Assembly (NCBI RefSeq): GCF_040839445.1 | Contig: NZ_JBDPGJ010000005.1 | Span: 496,001-560,000, forward strand | Direction: 5' to 3' | Source of the DNA: Aquibium pacificus | GTDB lineage: Bacteria; Pseudomonadota; Alphaproteobacteria; Rhizobiales; Rhizobiaceae | DNA: 64,000 bases | Shown here: positions 26,302-35,882 of the stretch, one piece after another | Layout of the letters: each line of letters opens with the position of its first letter | How positions within the stretch are numbered: position 1 is the first letter of the stretch | Made by a program: the position numbers and the translations under genes | The notes under the pieces: model-generated | What the model was told of the DNA's origin: nothing | Seen by the model: only the letters and a program-made list of their open reading frames with translations | Database searches by the model: none

Positions 26302-28452
26302 ATGGCCGGCCCGCACGCCCCCGGAAGCGACGTGGACATAGACATCGGCGCCTTGACCGCCAGCCTTGCGCGCGACTGGTTGCGGATCGTCCTCGTCGTT
26401 CTCGCGGTCACCGCCCTCGCGTTCATCCTCGCTTCGACCGCGCAGAAGCACTACAAGGCGGAGACGCGGCTTCTGATCGAAGAGCGTGAATCGGTCTTCA
26501 CGCGTCCCGACGCCAATGGAAGCAATTCGCCGGTGCTCGACGACCAGGGCGTCACCAGCCAGGTCGAGGTGATTTCGTCGTCCGACTTGCTGAAACAGGT
26601 CGCGGGCGATCTGGGGCTGGCGAGGCTCGAGGAGTTCGAGGCGTCCGGCGAAGTCTCCATGCTTGGCAGGCTGCTGATCATCGCCGGGCTGCGCAACGAT
26701 CCCGTCGAACTGCCGCCTGAGGAAAGGGTGCTCAAGAATTTCCGCGAGAAGCTGACCGTCTACAGGGTCGAGGGATCGCGCGTCATCGTCGTCCAGTTCT
26801 CGTCCGTGGACCCGGAACTCGCGGCAAAGGTGCCGAATGCCATCGCGGATGCCTATCTCGCCCTGCAGCGCAAGGCCAAGGCCCAGTCGGATACGGATGC
26901 GACGGAGTGGCTGGAACCCGAAATCGCCGATCTGCGCGACAAGGTGAAGGAAGCTGAGGGGAGGGTCGCCGATTTCCGCGGCGGGTCGGACCTTCTGATG
27001 GGGTCGAACAATTCGGTGCTCGCCACCCAGCAACTGTCGGAGCTCTCGAGCGAACTGTCCCGGGTCAAGGCAAACCGCGCCTCGAGCGAAGCCACGGCTT
27101 CGGCGGTGCGCAATGCGCTCGCCGCCGGTACCTCGATCGAATCCCTGCCGGAAGTCCTGTCCTCGCCGCTGATCCAGAGGCTGCGGGAAAGCCAGGTGCA
27201 GCTCAGGGCAACGATCGCCGATCTTTCGGCAACTCTCCTCGACAATCATCCCCGCATCCGTGCGCTTCGTTCTCAGCTTGCCGATCTCGATTCACAGATA
27301 CGCAGCGAGGCCAACAAGGTGCTCGAAGGGCTGGAAACCGAAGCGGATGCGGCGAGGTTGCGGGAGACCGAGCTCATCGCGGAAGTGAACCGCCTGAAGG
27401 CCGAATCGGCGCGTGTCGGCGAGCAGGAGGTGGAACTTCGCGCCCTGGAACGCGAAGCGGCCTCCCAGCGCGACCTGTTGGAATCCTATCTGTCGCGCTA
27501 CCGCGAGGCGGTGTCGCGCAAGGATCGAGACTACCTGCCCGCCGACGCGCGAATCTTTTCGCGGGCGTCGGTTCCTTCCGAGCCCTATTTCCCGAAGGTG
27601 GTCCCCATCACGGGCGCCGCGCTCGCCGCATCGCTCCTGATCATGGTGGTCTTCACGCTGATGCGGGAACTGTTCAGCGGGCGCGCCATGCGGCCGTCGT
27701 ACCGCACTACGGCGGAGCCCGTCCGGCAGGTCGTCATGCCGGCCCACCCTGAAGCGGACGAGGACGCCGATCTGGCTCCGGTCGCGACTGCCGCCGTCGC
27801 CCCTCCTCGCGAACCGGAACAGCGGGCCGTTGCGGCGCCCGTCTTCACCAAGGGACAGGTATCGATCGAGGATGCGGCGGAACGGCTCATCGCGCGCGGC
27901 GCCTCCCGCGCCGTCTTCGTCTCGCCGGAAGGCGACGAGGGTGCCGCTGCCGCCGTCATGGTGGCGCGGGAGGTCGCGGATGCCGGACTGCGGACGCTGC
28001 TTCTCGACCTCACCTCGACCGGCGCGGTGTCGGGTCCGATGCTCGACGGCGCGAAACTTCCCGGCATCACCGATCTGCTTTGCTCGAAGGCCCAGTTCAC
28101 CGATGTCATCCATCCGGACCTCTACTCCGACTGCCACGTCATCCCGGTCGGCAACTCCGATCCGGCACGAGCGATGCGCGCTGTGGACCGGCTCCCCATC
28201 ATCATGGATTCGCTGACGACGGCATACGACATGGTGATCGTCGAATGCGGCCCGGCGGATGGAGCGAGCATCAAGCGGCTGGCTTCGGGCGCGAGCGAGG
28301 TCGTGATCAGCGTGATCGAGGAAGACGACGCGGCGGTCTCGGCCACCGAAGACGAACTGAAGTCGGTCGGGTTCGAGAAGGCTTTCCTGGTGACGCCGAT
28401 CGGCTACGAGCCGCCGCATGCACCGGTTCCCGACGAGCGGAACGCCGCCTGA
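26302..28452 (+). CDS. Wzc/ExoP-like polysaccharide co-polymerase with degenerate kinase domain
   Basis: A 716-residue inner-membrane protein. A Wzz domain begins near residue 12, membrane helices lie at about 27-45 and 434-455, and between them is a long periplasmic coiled-coil region (about 190-400). The cytoplasmic C-terminal part (from about 514) aligns in layout with BY-kinase/ExoP ATPases, but the P-loop position reads SPEGDEGAAA (about 544-553) without the Lys-Ser/Thr of Walker A, and no tyrosine-rich tail is present. It would set chain length and bridge to the outer-membrane Wza-like protein. It is divergent from that gene. Confidence 0.88.
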   Translation: MAGPHAPGSDVDIDIGALTASLARDWLRIVLVVLAVTALAFILASTAQKHYKAETRLLIEERESVFTRPDANGSNSPVLDDQGVTSQVEVISSSDLLKQVAGDLGLARLEEFEASGEVSMLGRLLIIAGLRNDPVELPPEERVLKNFREKLTVYRVEGSRVIVVQFSSVDPELAAKVPNAIADAYLALQRKAKAQSDTDATEWLEPEIADLRDKVKEAEGRVADFRGGSDLLMGSNNSVLATQQLSELSSELSRVKANRASSEATASAVRNALAAGTSIESLPEVLSSPLIQRLRESQVQLRATIADLSATLLDNHPRIRALRSQLADLDSQIRSEANKVLEGLETEADAARLRETELIAEVNRLKAESARVGEQEVELRALEREAASQRDLLESYLSRYREAVSRKDRDYLPADARIFSRASVPSEPYFPKVVPITGAALAASLLIMVVFTLMRELFSGRAMRPSYRTTAEPVRQVVMPAHPEADEDADLAPVATAAVAPPREPEQRAVAAPVFTKGQVSIEDAAERLIARGASRAVFVSPEGDEGAAAAVMVAREVADAGLRTLLLDLTSTGAVSGPMLDGAKLPGITDLLCSKAQFTDVIHPDLYSDCHVIPVGNSDPARAMRAVDRLPIIMDSLTTAYDMVIVECGPADGASIKRLASGASEVVISVIEEDDAAVSATEDELKSVGFEKAFLVTPIGYEPPHAPVPDERNAA

Positions 28453-28486
28453 GGCGTCCGGTCGCGGTTTGATGAAGGGAAGGGCG

Positions 28487-29701
28487 CTACATGCCCTTGT
28501 CCTTGCCGGCCGTCGCGCGGCGCAGCCGCTTCACCAGCTTCCAGGCGACCTCGTTGGACTTGATCAGACGTTTGGCCGAATTGGTCGCCTGTCGGAGGCC
28601 GATCGCCAGACGGCCCTTGGCGCCGAGCGGAATGGCGACGTCGAAATGCCTCGTCTCGATGTCGCACCAGAGCCGCTTGTACGTCTCGTCGCCGACGCTG
28701 AAATCATAGAAGGCTATGCCGTCGTTGCAGGCTTCGCGGATGTTCTCGAAGAACAGGAACTCACCGGGACTGGTTGACGCGAGTTCGTCCTCCGCGATGG
28801 ATCCGAACTCGCAGATCACCGAGGACGGCGTGAGGCTGCAGCCGGTTACCGCGCGCAGCTTTCCACCGATCTCGAGCCCGTGCAGGAAGAAATCCGGCTT
28901 CGCATCCGCTTCACAGGCGGATCCGAACAGATCGCGGAAGAAGTCCCGGACGGTACGGTCGGCGAAGACGTCCTGAATGCCATTTGTCGCGAACCTCGTC
29001 GCCTTCATTGCATAGAAGGCCTCCAGCAGAGCATCGGTTTCGGCACGATCGGTCGCGCGGATGCGTTTGAATCCACCGGCGGCTTCGAACTTCCTGATCT
29101 GCGAGCGATGCTTCTTGCGCTTGCGTTTGGCGCTCGCCCGCTCCAGCACCGCGTCGAATCCGCCAGCGAGATCGACCGCGAGTGCGGGATTGGGGCTCTG
29201 CCATGAAGCGAGCGTGGCGAGGGGGTTCGCAACTCCCTCGAACGCTGCGACCTGCCGTTCGAGAAGCACCAGATCGATGTCCGGACGCACATCCCGCAAC
29301 GCCGCTGCCATCGACGCGCGGAAACCGGGGTCGAGCTCGAACCCGCTTTCCCCGCGACGGGCCGGAAAGTTTCCATTGGCGTGGCTGCCACCGGGAAAGC
29401 GCGCGATCCGGAATACGCCTTCGCGTACGATTTCGAGCGGGATCGCAATGCTGCCGGCGTCGCCTTCCCATGAAACGACGACGACGTCCTCATTGCAGTT
29501 CCGCGCCCAGGCTTCCACCCAACGCGGGGCCTGGGGCGGTGCGAAAAGCGCCTTGGCACAGAATTCTGAATAGGCGGAGAGAGCAGCCGAACCGGTGAGA
29601 CAGCGCGCCGCGGACGTGGCAGGCGCTTTCGAGCCGGCGCCCTCGAGCGGCAGCCCGTCGGACCGGAAATGCAGGTCGGTGGAAGCGTCCGCGTCAACCA
29701 T
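28487..29701 (-). CDS. GNAT-family N-acetyltransferase, BioF2/CelD type
   Basis: A 404-residue protein with the BioF2-like (Acetyltransf_6) layout found in exopolysaccharide clusters. The N-terminal half has LFAPPQAPRWVEAW, and the middle has a basic helix (SAKRKRKKHRSQIRKFEAAGG). The C-terminal half has CSLTPSSVICEFGS and the IAFYDFSVGDETYKRLWCD motif typical of this family. It probably acylates a sugar amine or related group on the polysaccharide precursor. It converges on the Wzc-like gene and is divergent from the deacetylase gene. Confidence 0.85.
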   Translation of the reverse strand: MVDADASTDLHFRSDGLPLEGAGSKAPATSAARCLTGSAALSAYSEFCAKALFAPPQAPRWVEAWARNCNEDVVVVSWEGDAGSIAIPLEIVREGVFRIARFPGGSHANGNFPARRGESGFELDPGFRASMAAALRDVRPDIDLVLLERQVAAFEGVANPLATLASWQSPNPALAVDLAGGFDAVLERASAKRKRKKHRSQIRKFEAAGGFKRIRATDRAETDALLEAFYAMKATRFATNGIQDVFADRTVRDFFRDLFGSACEADAKPDFFLHGLEIGGKLRAVTGCSLTPSSVICEFGSIAEDELASTSPGEFLFFENIREACNDGIAFYDFSVGDETYKRLWCDIETRHFDVAIPLGAKGRLAIGLRQATNSAKRLIKSNEVAWKLVKRLRRATAGKDKGM

Positions 29702-29793
29702 ACCTTTATCCTTCGGGCCTAATAAATCTGTTTGACACGGCGCTACCTCGCGCCTGCTTCAGGATGCGGAGCCTATCCGCAAATGGTGAAAGA

Positions 29794-30852
29794 ATGATCG
29801 ACAGGGGGGAATTGCTGAGGAAGCTGATCCTCAACGCAATCCGCTTTTCGCTCCTGGCCCCGCTCGCCAGCCGCTATTATTCGGGGGTCGGCGCCATCCT
29901 GATGCTTCACCGTGTCAACGTCGCGCCGCTCACCACCATCGGCGCGAACCGGCACCTGACGGTCACGCCGGGTTTCCTCGACGAATTGCTGACCGAGGTG
30001 AAGCGTCTCGGCTTCGAATTCGTCTCTATGGACGAAACCGTGGAGCGCCTTGCCTGCGGCAGGCGCGGGGGCAGGTTCGTGACCATCACCGCCGACGACG
30101 CCTATCGCGACAACCTGTTTGAAGCCCTGCCTGTATTGGAAGCGCACGATGCACCGATCACGATCTACGTCGCTCCGGGTCTGACCGAAGGGAACGTCTT
30201 CCTCTGGTGGGAGCTCCTGGAGGAAGTCGTCAGCCGCCGCCCGACGGTCTATCTGAAGACACCCGAGGGCAGGATGGTTTTCGACTGCGCCACCACGGCG
30301 GAAAAGTTCCGCGCGAATACCGAGATCCACAACTACCTCACCGAGAAGGTCGCCGAGGAAGACCAACTCGACGTGGTTCGCGAACTGGCGTGGTCCTCTG
30401 GGCTCGACCCCAAGGAACTCGGCAGGAACGCCCTGCTCGACTGGAACGAGCTGCGCGGGATGGTGGCGCATCCGCTGGTCACCATCGGCGCCCATACGGT
30501 CCATCACTACAATCTGAGAAGACTGCCGGAGGAGAAGGCGCGCCGCGAGATCGCGGATGCGGCAGGGATCCTCGAGATGGAACTCGGCCGGAAGCCGCGC
30601 CACATGGCCTATCCCTACGGATACGATGCCGCTGTCGGCCCCCGCGAGGTCAAGCTCGCCCGGGAAGCGGGGTATGCGTCGGCCGTCACGACGCGCCACG
30701 GGCTGCTGCAAGCCGAGCACGCCGCGCACCTCCACTCGTTGCCGCGCATTTCCATCAACGGGCGGTATCAGCGCGTGCAGCATGTCGGTACGATGCTGTC
30801 GGGGATCACGACGCCCATAGCCAATCGCGGGAGACGCGTCGTCACCGTGTGA
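29794..30852 (+). CDS. Polysaccharide deacetylase family protein (NodB homology)
   Basis: About 352 residues from ATG 29794, which has GGTGAAAG before it; an in-frame ATG 30 nt upstream is possible. The NodB-type active site is visible: ITADDAY (Asp pair near 100-101), the zinc-binding H-x3-H in GAHTVHH (about 233-237) and MAYPYGY. Such enzymes remove N- or O-acetyl groups from polysaccharides. There is no clear cleavable signal, so it may be cytoplasmic or membrane-associated. It closes the exopolysaccharide cluster and is divergent from the acetyltransferase gene. Confidence 0.9.
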   Translation: MIDRGELLRKLILNAIRFSLLAPLASRYYSGVGAILMLHRVNVAPLTTIGANRHLTVTPGFLDELLTEVKRLGFEFVSMDETVERLACGRRGGRFVTITADDAYRDNLFEALPVLEAHDAPITIYVAPGLTEGNVFLWWELLEEVVSRRPTVYLKTPEGRMVFDCATTAEKFRANTEIHNYLTEKVAEEDQLDVVRELAWSSGLDPKELGRNALLDWNELRGMVAHPLVTIGAHTVHHYNLRRLPEEKARREIADAAGILEMELGRKPRHMAYPYGYDAAVGPREVKLAREAGYASAVTTRHGLLQAEHAAHLHSLPRISINGRYQRVQHVGTMLSGITTPIANRGRRVVTV

Positions 30853-30879
30853 TCTTGCAGACAAGCAGTACCGAGCGGT

Positions 30880-31095
30880 TCAGTCGCGAGGCTTGGGCGC
30901 GGTCGCCATCCACTTGATGATCCACATCGCCGGCAGCACCCACAAGAGGCCGGTGAAGAAGAAATAGGCGAGGTGGACGATCCAGCTGGATTCGCCCAGG
31001 CGGGCGGTTGCGATCGCCGTCGCCACCAGGGCGTAGATGACAACCAGGGCAACCAGCAGGATCATGCCGACGAGTTTTTTCAGGCGGACGGGCAT
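30880..31095 (-). CDS. DUF2842 small membrane protein
   Basis: A 71-residue protein with two membrane helices (MILLVALVVIYALVATAIAT and VHLAYFFFTGLLWVLPAMWIIKW) and a short basic tail. This is the DUF2842 pattern, common next to ctaA in alphaproteobacteria, and here it lies divergent from ctaA. Function is unknown; a role near cytochrome oxidase assembly would be a guess from position only. Confidence 0.85.
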   Translation of the reverse strand: MPVRLKKLVGMILLVALVVIYALVATAIATARLGESSWIVHLAYFFFTGLLWVLPAMWIIKWMATAPKPRD

Positions 31096-31254
31096 CTCGG
31101 TTCCTTTCGCTCGCTTTTAGCGAGCGGGCCGCCAAGCGCAATCCCGCGACCGGGACCGATCCCGCGGCGCGACCGCTTGCCGCGCGAACCAACCTTGCCA
31201 GCGCCACAGTGATCGTTCACGAGCATTCCATTCCCGTGCATCTGGACCGATCCC

Positions 31255-32346
31255 ATGACAGCCATTGCAGAACCGGTGCTTCACGACCGATTGGAGCGGC
31301 AGGCGCACAACCGCGTTCTCGTCCGCGGCTGGCTCTACGTCGTTCTCGTCATGCTGTTTGCGCTGGTGTTCGTCGGCGGCGCGACGCGACTCACCGAGTC
31401 CGGCCTGTCGATCACGGAATGGAAGCCGATCCACGGCGTCATTCCGCCGCTCTCGGACGCGGAGTGGCAGGAGGAGTTCGAAAAATACCGGCAGATCCCC
31501 GAATACCAGCAGATCAACAAGGGCATGAGCCTCGACGCGTTCAAGACCATCTTCTGGTGGGAGTGGACGCACCGGCTGCTGGCGCGCGGGGTCGGCTTCG
31601 TCTTCGCACTGCCTCTCGCCTTTTTCTGGGTCACGGGCAGGCTGGAACGGAGCCTCAAGCCGAAGCTCGTCGGCATCCTGTTTCTCGGTGCCTTCCAGGG
31701 CGCGGTCGGCTGGTGGATGGTGGCCTCGGGCCTCGTCGAACGCACCGACGTCAGCCAGTACCGGCTCGCCACCCACCTTACCATCGCCTGCATCATCTTC
31801 GCCGCGACCATGGCGGTCGCGCGCGGACTGGCTCCGCACTCGGCCCGGCGATCCGCCCCGGAGACACGGCGCTTCGCCGGTATCCTGGTCTTCCTGGTCC
31901 TGATCCAGATCTATCTCGGCGGCCTCGTCGCCGGCCTCAACGCGGGCTTTGCCTACAACACCTGGCCGCTGATGGACGGCAGCATCATTCCCGGCGACCT
32001 CCTGGTCCAGCAGCCGTGGTTTCTCAACTTCTTCGAGAACGCCAAGACCGTGCAGTTCGTCCATCGCCTGGGGGGCTATATCCTCTTCTTTGCCGCGCTC
32101 TGGCACGTCTTCGCGGCGCGGTCGGCAGATCGCGCCAGCACCCACGCGCGCCGTGCCGTCGTGCTGTTTCACCTCGTGCTTCTTCAGGCGGCGATCGGCG
32201 TCACCACGCTTCTGACGGTCGTCGATATCGGCTGGGCACTGCTGCACCAGGCTTTCGCGCTGATCGTGCTGGGTTTCGCCGCCGCCCACTGGCGGGCGAC
32301 GAAGGGGAGCTATCCGGATGAGACCGCGATAGTGGTTCGCAACTGA
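31255..32346 (+). CDS. ctaA: Haem A synthase CtaA (COX15 family)
   Basis: A 363-residue membrane protein with eight hydrophobic helices. The family motifs VGGATRLTESGLSITEWKP, WEWTHRLLARGVGF and FVHRLGGY supply the conserved haem-ligating histidines. The COX15-type insert (DAEWQEEFEKYRQIPEYQQIN) is present, which marks the alphaproteobacterial and mitochondrial branch. It oxidises the C8 methyl of haem O to give haem A for aa3-type oxidase. It converges on argC; a GC-rich hairpin overlaps the argC stop. Confidence 0.95.
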   Translation: MTAIAEPVLHDRLERQAHNRVLVRGWLYVVLVMLFALVFVGGATRLTESGLSITEWKPIHGVIPPLSDAEWQEEFEKYRQIPEYQQINKGMSLDAFKTIFWWEWTHRLLARGVGFVFALPLAFFWVTGRLERSLKPKLVGILFLGAFQGAVGWWMVASGLVERTDVSQYRLATHLTIACIIFAATMAVARGLAPHSARRSAPETRRFAGILVFLVLIQIYLGGLVAGLNAGFAYNTWPLMDGSIIPGDLLVQQPWFLNFFENAKTVQFVHRLGGYILFFAALWHVFAARSADRASTHARRAVVLFHLVLLQAAIGVTTLLTVVDIGWALLHQAFALIVLGFAAAHWRATKGSYPDETAIVVRN

Positions 32347-32359
32347 TGGAAGGCGGCGG

Positions 32360-33298
32360 CTAAGCCGCCATCCCCAGCATCAGGTCCATGTTCTGGACCG
32401 CCGCTCCCGAGGCACCCTTGCCGAGATTGTCGAGCACCGCGACGAGGTTTGCCTGCCCCTTGCCTTCGGTTCCGAAGACATAGAGCTTCATCCGGTCCGT
32501 GCCGTTCAGCGCGGTCGGATCGACGCGCGCAAGTTTCGCGGTTTCCTCCGGCGGGACGACCTCGACCACGGTCTGCCGGGCATAATGCGAGGCGAGCGCG
32601 CCGTGAATATCCGCCAGCGACGGACCGCCGTTCAGGTCGGCCAGATGCAGCGGCACCTGCACGATCATGCCCTGCGCGAAGCGCCCGACGCTCGGTGAGA
32701 AGATCGGCCGCCGCTCGAGCAATCCGTGCTGCTGCATCTCCGGAACGTGCTTGTGCGACAGGGTAAGCCCGTAGAGGAAATGCGGCGCGGCGATGTGGTC
32801 GGGGTTCGCCTCGTCCTCCATCTGGGCGATCATCTGCTTGCCCCCGCCGGAATAGCCGGAGATCGCGTTGACGGTGACTGGGTAGTCGGCAGGCAGGATG
32901 CCGGCTTCCACCAGTGGCCGGATGAGCCCGATGGCGCCGGTCGGGTAGCACCCCGGATTGGCGACGAGCCGGGCCTGGGCGATCCGGTCGCGCAGCCCAC
33001 TGGTCATCTCGGCGAAGCCGTAGGCCCAGTCGGGATGCGTCCGGTGGGCGGTGGAGGTATCGATGATGCGGGTCGAGTTCACGCCTTCCAGGATGCCGAC
33101 CGCCTCGCGCGAAGCGTCGTCGGGGAGGCAAAGGATCGCCACATCCGCTTCTTTCAGCATGTCTTCCCGAAGGGCGCGGTTGCGCCGTTCCGCCTCGGGA
33201 ATGGACATGATGTCGAGATCGGTGCGACCGGCGAGCCGGGTCCGGATCTGTAGCCCCGTGGTGCCGTGCTCGCCGTCGATAAAGATTTTCGGTTTCAT
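32360..33298 (-). CDS. argC: N-acetyl-gamma-glutamyl-phosphate reductase, type 2
   Basis: A 312-residue enzyme of arginine biosynthesis that reduces N-acetylglutamyl phosphate to the semialdehyde with NADPH. It starts MKPKIFIDGEHGTTGLQI, the type-2 nucleotide-binding loop, and the catalytic cysteine is in VANPGCYPTGA. The length agrees with the short ArgC class of alphaproteobacteria. ATG 33298 is preferred over an in-frame start 45 nt upstream, because family members begin directly with this segment. The agmatinase gene lies upstream on the same strand, with a 147-nt gap. Confidence 0.95.
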   Translation of the reverse strand: MKPKIFIDGEHGTTGLQIRTRLAGRTDLDIMSIPEAERRNRALREDMLKEADVAILCLPDDASREAVGILEGVNSTRIIDTSTAHRTHPDWAYGFAEMTSGLRDRIAQARLVANPGCYPTGAIGLIRPLVEAGILPADYPVTVNAISGYSGGGKQMIAQMEDEANPDHIAAPHFLYGLTLSHKHVPEMQQHGLLERRPIFSPSVGRFAQGMIVQVPLHLADLNGGPSLADIHGALASHYARQTVVEVVPPEETAKLARVDPTALNGTDRMKLYVFGTEGKGQANLVAVLDNLGKGASGAAVQNMDLMLGMAA

Positions 33299-33445
33299 GA
33301 CTATTTCGTCCGCCTGAAAAGGAAAGAATGTCAATGGCTTCATGCCATGGCTGGAATCTGTCCCGGAAGGCGGTGAATCAGTGCGCGAAGACGCTGACTC
33401 AGAGAGCGAGCCTGTCCGGGCCGGCCGGTCCTGTTCGTCGTCGCA

Positions 33446-34399
33446 TCATCGCAGGCGCGCCTTCTTCTCCGCGAGTAGGCCCAGATAGTGCTGGGCGACC
33501 GTGGCGCCCGCGATCGCGGTGATGTCCGCGTGATCGTAGGCCGGGGCGACTTCTACTATATCGGCCCCCACCATGTCGAGATCGCCGAGCTGGCGCAGCA
33601 CTGACAGGATCTTGGCCGAGGAGGGGCCGCCCGCGACGGGCGTCCCGGTGCCGGGCGCGAAGGCCGGGTCGAGGCAGTCGATGTCGAAAGTGACATAGGT
33701 TTTCGCCCCGCCGGTCCGCGCCACAATGGCCTTCGCAATGTCCGCCGCCTTCATTTCCTCGACGGCGTAGCCGTGGAGGATCCTGATGCCGAAATCGTCC
33801 GGCGCATGCGTGCGGATGCCGACCTGGATCGAGCGCTCGGGATCGATGACGCCGTCGCGCACGGCCCGCGCCACGAACGAGCCGTGGTCGATGCGTTTGC
33901 CGTCGTCGAACCAGGTGTCCTGATGCGCGTCGAACTGTACGAGCGCCAGCTTGCCGTGCCTGGCCGCATGGGCTTTCAGCAGGGGCCATGTGACGAAGTG
34001 GTCGCCGCCGAGTGAGACGAGGAACGCGCCGGATTTCAGGAGCTTCGCCGCGTCGCGCTCGATCTTGCCCGGCGTCTTCTGGTGATTGCCGGTGTCGAGC
34101 AGGCAGTCGCCATAATCGACCACAACGAGATCGGCAAACAGGTCTCGGTGGAAGGGATACTGTGGGTCGTTGTCGAAGATCGCCGCCGCGCGTCGGATCG
34201 CTTGCGGGCCGAAGCGGGCGCCGGGCCGATTGGTGACGGCGGCGTCGAAAGGGATGCCCCAGACGATGGCGTCCGCGCCCTTCACGTTCTTGGTGTAGCG
34301 ACGCCGCATGAAGGACAGCGCGCCGGCGTAGGTCGGGTCGCCGGCGCTACCGGTCATGGAGCGGGCGGTAAAGGCGTGGTCGATTGTCGAAGCCGGCAT
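33446..34399 (-). CDS. speB: Agmatinase (ureohydrolase family)
   Basis: A 317-residue enzyme that splits agmatine to putrescine and urea. The manganese ligands are visible in SLGGDHF, QFDAHQD and TFDIDCLDPAFAPGTGTP. ATG 34399 is preceded by AGGAA at 7 nt; a longer open frame runs into the neighbouring promoter region and is not used. Other ureohydrolases such as guanidinobutyrase share these motifs, so the exact substrate is likely but not certain. Confidence 0.88.
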   Translation of the reverse strand: MPASTIDHAFTARSMTGSAGDPTYAGALSFMRRRYTKNVKGADAIVWGIPFDAAVTNRPGARFGPQAIRRAAAIFDNDPQYPFHRDLFADLVVVDYGDCLLDTGNHQKTPGKIERDAAKLLKSGAFLVSLGGDHFVTWPLLKAHAARHGKLALVQFDAHQDTWFDDGKRIDHGSFVARAVRDGVIDPERSIQVGIRTHAPDDFGIRILHGYAVEEMKAADIAKAIVARTGGAKTYVTFDIDCLDPAFAPGTGTPVAGGPSSAKILSVLRQLGDLDMVGADIVEVAPAYDHADITAIAGATVAQHYLGLLAEKKARLR

Positions 34400-34551
34400 G
34401 ATTGGTTCCTGTTCGCTCCCGTTGGTAATCCATGACGGAAAGCCGCTCAAGCGACCGGCACGGATATTGCAGCGGTGGGGCAGGGACGGGTCACGCGGCA
34501 ACAGGGTGTCTTCCTTCGGGACAGGGAAGGCGCAAGCGGAGGCAAGCGCAA

Positions 34552-35808
34552 GTGAAGACCAGATCGACCTTTTCCGTCCCGGACATGAGCCCGGCCATCC
34601 CGGAGCGCTTCCAGGTGCTCGACAGTTGGCGCGGCATCGCGGCCGTCATGGTCGTGCTGTTTCACGTTCAGATCGTCAGCAACATCCATGATCTTCCTCT
34701 CGTCCGCGCAGGCGAGACCTTCGTGGACTTTTTCTTCGTTCTGTCCGGCTTCGTGATCGCCCACGCCTATGCCGGCCGCGTGAACTCGCGGCAGCAGTTC
34801 GTTGGCTTCGTGGTGCAGCGCCTCGGTCGCGTCTACCCGCTGCACGCGGTGATGCTGCTCCTCTATCTGCTTTTCGAGACGGCCAAGGCGCTCGTCCCTT
34901 CGCTTGGCAGCGCGAGCGATCCCGCCTTTTCCGGCAGCAACGATATTTCCTCCATCGTAGCCAATGTCCTTCTGGTACAGGCGTGGGGCTTCGAGGACGG
35001 GCTCACCTGGAACACGCCCGCGTGGAGCATTTCGGGGGAACTGCTCTCCTACCTGCTCTTCGGGGTCGCCGCCGTGCTGTTCGGACGCAGGCTCTGGATC
35101 GCGGCGGCGATCGGGGCGGTCGCTTCTCTTGCGGTCCTGCTGCTCGCCGCCCCCAAGGGTATGGAATCGACCTTCGACTTCGGCGCAGTGCGGGCGCTCT
35201 ACGGCTTCTGCCTAGGCGTTCTTCTGCACCGGGCCGTCATCGCCGGCGTGGCGCGCACCAGGGAGAAACTGCGGCGGGAGCCGTCGTACCCGGCAAAACT
35301 CGCCTGGACCATCGCCGAGGTCGCGGCGGTCGGCTGCCTCGTGGAGTTCGTCAGGGCGAGCCACCAGAACGCGGCCGCGTTCGCCGCTCCGCTGGTCTTC
35401 GCCTTTGCCATCAACGTCTTCGCGCACGAAGGCGGCCATGTCAGCCGGCTGCTGCGCTGGAAGCCTTTCCTGATGGCGGGCATGCTCTCCTATTCGATCT
35501 ACATGATCCACATGTTCATCCTCCTGCGCTGCCTCAACGTCGGACGGCTTGCCGACAAGGTGCTCGGAACCGCAATCCTGCGGCCGATGGACGGCAACGC
35601 CGCGCATGGCCTCGTGCTCGATTTCGGCAACAGGTACGCGGGCGACCTCGCCATCGTCGGCGTGCTGGGCATGATCGTCGCGATCAGCTACGTCACCTAC
35701 CGGGTGATCGAGCGTCCGGGCCAACAGGCATTCCGCAGGCTCGCGCAACGGCTGGCGAACCGGGGCGACGAGCGTCCCCGCCCGGTTGCTGTCATCCGCA
35801 CCGCCTGA
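34552..35808 (+). CDS. Acyltransferase 3 family membrane protein
   Basis: A 418-residue polytopic protein starting at GTG 34552 with GGAGG at 9-nt spacing. The acyltransferase-3 hallmarks are at the N-terminus (FQVLDSWRGIAAVMVVLFHV with the conserved His, then VDFFFVLSGFVIAHAY) and about ten membrane segments follow. Family members O-acylate sugars of exopolysaccharides, lipopolysaccharide or Nod factors. It is not in the main exopolysaccharide cluster, but could decorate its product. It is divergent from the agmatinase gene and converges on rpsI. Confidence 0.9.
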   Translation: MKTRSTFSVPDMSPAIPERFQVLDSWRGIAAVMVVLFHVQIVSNIHDLPLVRAGETFVDFFFVLSGFVIAHAYAGRVNSRQQFVGFVVQRLGRVYPLHAVMLLLYLLFETAKALVPSLGSASDPAFSGSNDISSIVANVLLVQAWGFEDGLTWNTPAWSISGELLSYLLFGVAAVLFGRRLWIAAAIGAVASLAVLLLAAPKGMESTFDFGAVRALYGFCLGVLLHRAVIAGVARTREKLRREPSYPAKLAWTIAEVAAVGCLVEFVRASHQNAAAFAAPLVFAFAINVFAHEGGHVSRLLRWKPFLMAGMLSYSIYMIHMFILLRCLNVGRLADKVLGTAILRPMDGNAAHGLVLDFGNRYAGDLAIVGVLGMIVAISYVTYRVIERPGQQAFRRLAQRLANRGDERPRPVAVIRTA

Positions 35809-35819
35809 AGGCAGGCATG

Positions 35820-35843
35820 AAAAAGGCCGCGCGCGGCGGCCTT
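35820..35843 (-). terminator. Rho-independent terminator of rplM-rpsI
   Basis: On the minus strand an 8-bp perfect stem (plus-strand AAGGCCGC at 35823-35830 and GCGGCCTT at 35836-35843, 5-nt loop) is followed by a run of five T. It lies 40 nt after the rpsI stop and 12 nt after the convergent acyltransferase stop. Confidence 0.85.
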
Positions 35844-35882
35844 GATCGGGTTCGGGAGGAGAGGCGGGTTTCCCCGCCCGAC

